From Streptococcus mitis NCTC 12261 (GTDB lineage: Bacteria; Bacillota; Bacilli; Lactobacillales; Streptococcaceae): 64,000 nt of DNA. The translations under genes and the position numbers were made by a program. A model generated the notes under the pieces. The model was given only the letters and a program-made list of their open reading frames with translations. It searched no databases and was not told the DNA's origin. The DNA lies in the NCBI RefSeq assembly GCF_000148585.2, contig NZ_CP028414.1:1727501-1791500 (forward strand). The letters run 5' to 3'. Shown piece after piece: positions 62,245 to 64,000 of this stretch. How positions within the stretch are numbered: the first letter of the stretch is position 1; each line of letters starts with the position of its first letter.

Positions 62245-63750
62245 TCAATGCGCCAACATTTCTTGGGCGATTTCTTGTCCAGATAGATTATCTGGGTAGT
62301 AGGTTGGCCAGTTATCCATTTCTTCAAAGAGAGCTTCTTGGCTTGTGCCTCCAAAGAAGATATGGAAATGTTCTGCCTTAACTGGGGCGATATTGTGGTC
62401 ACTAAACTGAACATACTTGAACTGTCCAGCATCAGCATCTGTGGCTTCAAAGAGGAAGCGCACGCCACGATTACCTTTCTTGTAAGTTAAGATTTTCTTA
62501 CCAACATACTTGTAGGTGAATTTCTTACTTTGTCCACCTTGAACAAATTCCATAGTGTTATCAGTGATATTAATCTTAGTCACATCTGTCTGATAGCCCT
62601 TTGTATAGTAAGCCTTGTACTCAGCCTGAGTCATCTTACCAGTCAACTTAGCCTTGTAGTCAAAGACTTGATCAAACGTGCCATCTTCAAGGAAAGGATA
62701 AACTGATTGCCAATTACCTGCATAGTCACTCAAGGTGCGGTCCTTGACAGCTGCATCTTCAAAGTAACCATTTTGAACTGTCTTGGTATCCTCTGCTTTT
62801 TCAGGCTCGATTGCTGGGCCTTCTTGGTCCGTTGTTTGTTTCAGAGCCTTGAGGTTTTTCTCCATGATAGAGATGTAATTTTCTCCAGCCTTGGTGTCCT
62901 CTTCTGTCAGACTTTCTAAAGGATTAAGGACATCTGTTTTGACACCTGCCTCTTTTGAAAGTGTATTAGCAAGGGCTTGTGAAGCATTCTCCTCAAAGTA
63001 GATATAGGCGATTTTATTTTTCTTGACATACTCTGTCAATTCTGCCAAACGAGCAGCTGATGGTTCTGCATCTGGAGAAAGACCTGAGATTGATACTTGC
63101 TTGAGACCATAGTCCAAGGCAAGGTAGTTAAAGGCTGCGTGTTGAGTCACAAAGCTCTTTTGTTTAGCTTGAGACAAGCCTTCTGCATAAGCCTTATCCA
63201 AAGCTTGTAATTTTTCGATATAGGCAGCAGCATTCTTCTCAAAGGTCTCCTTTTTATCCGGATAATCTGCTGACAAGCTATCACGGATGTGCTCTACAAG
63301 TTTAATGGCACGAACCGGTGATAACCAAACATGGGGATCGTACTCATGGTGATGTCCTTCTTCTCCATGGTCATGGTCTCCCTCTTCTTCCTCGCTACCT
63401 GGTAAGAGCAACATATCGCCTGTCGCCTTGATGGTTTTGACCTTTTTCTTATCCAAGGTATCTAGCAATTTAGGGACCCATGTTTCCATGTTTTCATTTT
63501 CATAAACGAAGGTATCTGCATCTTGGATTTTGGCAACTGCCTTGGCAGACGGTTCATATTCATGGGGTTCTGTCCCAGCACCGATGAGGAGTTCTACATT
63601 AGCAGTATCTCCTGCGACTTGCTTGGTAAATTCATAGACAGGGTAAAAGGTTGTCACAATATTTAGTTTGCCATCTGCCTGCTTTTGATTGGAACAAGCC
63701 ACTAAAAACAAGGCACATAGACTGGCAAACAATAAGCTAATTTTTTTCAC
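62245..63750 (-). CDS. adcA: Zinc-binding lipoprotein AdcA (ZnuA-ZinT fusion)
   Basis: A 501-residue lipoprotein. The lipobox LFLVACSN gives the lipidated Cys. The ZnuA-like domain (about residues 28-310) has zinc ligands His in GTEPHEYEPS, His in YDPHVWLSP, His in TQHAAFNYLA and an acidic residue in YFEENASQ, plus a flexible His/Glu-rich loop (GDHDHGEEGHHHEY). The C-terminal ZinT domain (about 320-501) starts near NGYFEDAAVKDRTLSDYAGNWQSV and carries further His residues (HFHIFFGG). It captures zinc for AdcBC. Last gene of the adc operon, 9 bases after adcB. Regulation by AdcR lies upstream, outside the window. Confidence 0.96.
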   Translation of the reverse strand: MKKISLLFASLCALFLVACSNQKQADGKLNIVTTFYPVYEFTKQVAGDTANVELLIGAGTEPHEYEPSAKAVAKIQDADTFVYENENMETWVPKLLDTLDKKKVKTIKATGDMLLLPGSEEEEGDHDHGEEGHHHEYDPHVWLSPVRAIKLVEHIRDSLSADYPDKKETFEKNAAAYIEKLQALDKAYAEGLSQAKQKSFVTQHAAFNYLALDYGLKQVSISGLSPDAEPSAARLAELTEYVKKNKIAYIYFEENASQALANTLSKEAGVKTDVLNPLESLTEEDTKAGENYISIMEKNLKALKQTTDQEGPAIEPEKAEDTKTVQNGYFEDAAVKDRTLSDYAGNWQSVYPFLEDGTFDQVFDYKAKLTGKMTQAEYKAYYTKGYQTDVTKINITDNTMEFVQGGQSKKFTYKYVGKKILTYKKGNRGVRFLFEATDADAGQFKYVQFSDHNIAPVKAEHFHIFFGGTSQEALFEEMDNWPTYYPDNLSGQEIAQEMLAH

Positions 63751-63759
63751 GTTAGTCTC

Positions 63760-64000
63760 CTATTTGATAAAACGTCTTACTAAACTAATGAGTAAAAAGA
63801 CAGTTACAAAAATAATGGTAATACTTGCACTTGCAGGTGTTTCTGCATAGTAGGAAATGTAAAGTCCTGCTACCATTCCCAAAAATCCAATAGCACTGGC
63901 AAGCAGCATAACCGATTTAAAGTTTTTCCCTAGACGCAGGGCAATACTGGCTGGCAAGACCATAATGGTCGATACCAGAAGAGCTCCCGCAGCTGGAATC
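63760..64000 (-). CDS. adcB: Zinc ABC transporter permease AdcB, C-terminal part
   Basis: About 79 C-terminal codons are present; the gene continues past the right edge. The reading frame shows IPAAGALLVSTIMVLPASIALRL split over two helices, then LLASAIGFLGMVAGLYISYYAETPASASITI, typical of ABC-3 family permeases of zinc and manganese importers. Its stop lies 9 bases before the adcA ATG. With AdcA and AdcC it imports zinc. Confidence 0.92.
   Translation of the reverse strand, partial: IPAAGALLVSTIMVLPASIALRLGKNFKSVMLLASAIGFLGMVAGLYISYYAETPASASITIIFVTVFLLISLVRRFIK

Overview
The window looks like a chromosomal segment of a mitis-group streptococcus (Streptococcus mitis, S. pneumoniae or a close relative). 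The evidence is low-GC Firmicute gene content, BOX repeats with boxA/boxB/boxC modules typical of pneumococcus and S. mitis, extended -10 (TGn) promoters, and a gene order that I recognise from memory as the pneumococcal block tag-ruvA-mutL ... TCS07 ... metQ/metN/metP ... tsaD-rimI-tsaB ... rpoY-rnjA ... mnmG-mnmA ... sdaAB/sdaAA ... N-glycan transporter, read in reverse. No rRNA, tRNA, CRISPR array, prophage or intact insertion sequence was seen. No database search was possible, so family names rest on motifs and recall.

Layout. 0-5.3 kb: end of an S66 peptidase gene, a SemiSWEET sugar carrier, tag-ruvA-mutL (DNA repair), a LytTR/DUF3021 regulatory pair and nrdI. 5.4-9.5 kb: a YesL-YesM-YesN-type two-component system (TCS07-like). 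9.6-16.4 kb: an ECF-type S component, methionine ABC transporter genes with a MET-box, a second amino-acid binding lipoprotein, and azlCD. 16.4-25.4 kb: tsaD-rimI-tsaB, rpoY-rnjA, mnmG, two Nudix hydrolases and mnmA. 25.5-29.2 kb: an accessory region with an unrecognised anchored secreted protein, an unrecognised membrane protein, a 37-residue hydrophobic peptide, an Rgg-like regulator and a LysM protein. 29.4-42.5 kb: serine dehydratase, a phosphatase, a CapD-like dehydratase, a glycosyltransferase, an MFS transporter, a PadR-DUF1700-DUF4097 operon, TrhO, and two bacteriocin-immunity-type genes. 42.7-61 kb: carbohydrate region. 61-64 kb: an SPFH protein and the zinc genes adcA and adcB.

The main biological theme is host N-glycan use. 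The ABC transporter at 42.7-46.2 kb (NgtS-P2-P1 in pneumococcal terms) lies directly beside a GH20 hexosaminidase, a ROK kinase, GH38, GH125 and GH92 mannosidases, a GH29 fucosidase and a large GH2 beta-galactosidase-like enzyme. None of the seven enzymes has a visible signal peptide. Imported glycans could therefore be taken apart in the cytoplasm by fucosidase, galactosidase, hexosaminidase and alpha-mannosidases and fed to a sugar kinase. The likely regulator (YesMN-type TCS07) is in the same window. As I recall the pneumococcal map, transporter and enzymes lie on opposite sides of oriC there, so the junction near 46.2-46.4 kb marks an origin-spanning inversion; a parS-like 16-mer sits at that junction. 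Perfect or near-perfect cre (CcpA) sites are visible at several promoters.

Other points are a strong Shine-Dalgarno that would be brought to a GTG start only by an intervening hairpin (25.65 kb), a quorum-sensing-type direct repeat upstream of the immunity genes, a perfect MET-box, and PadR-type repeats around the padR promoter.
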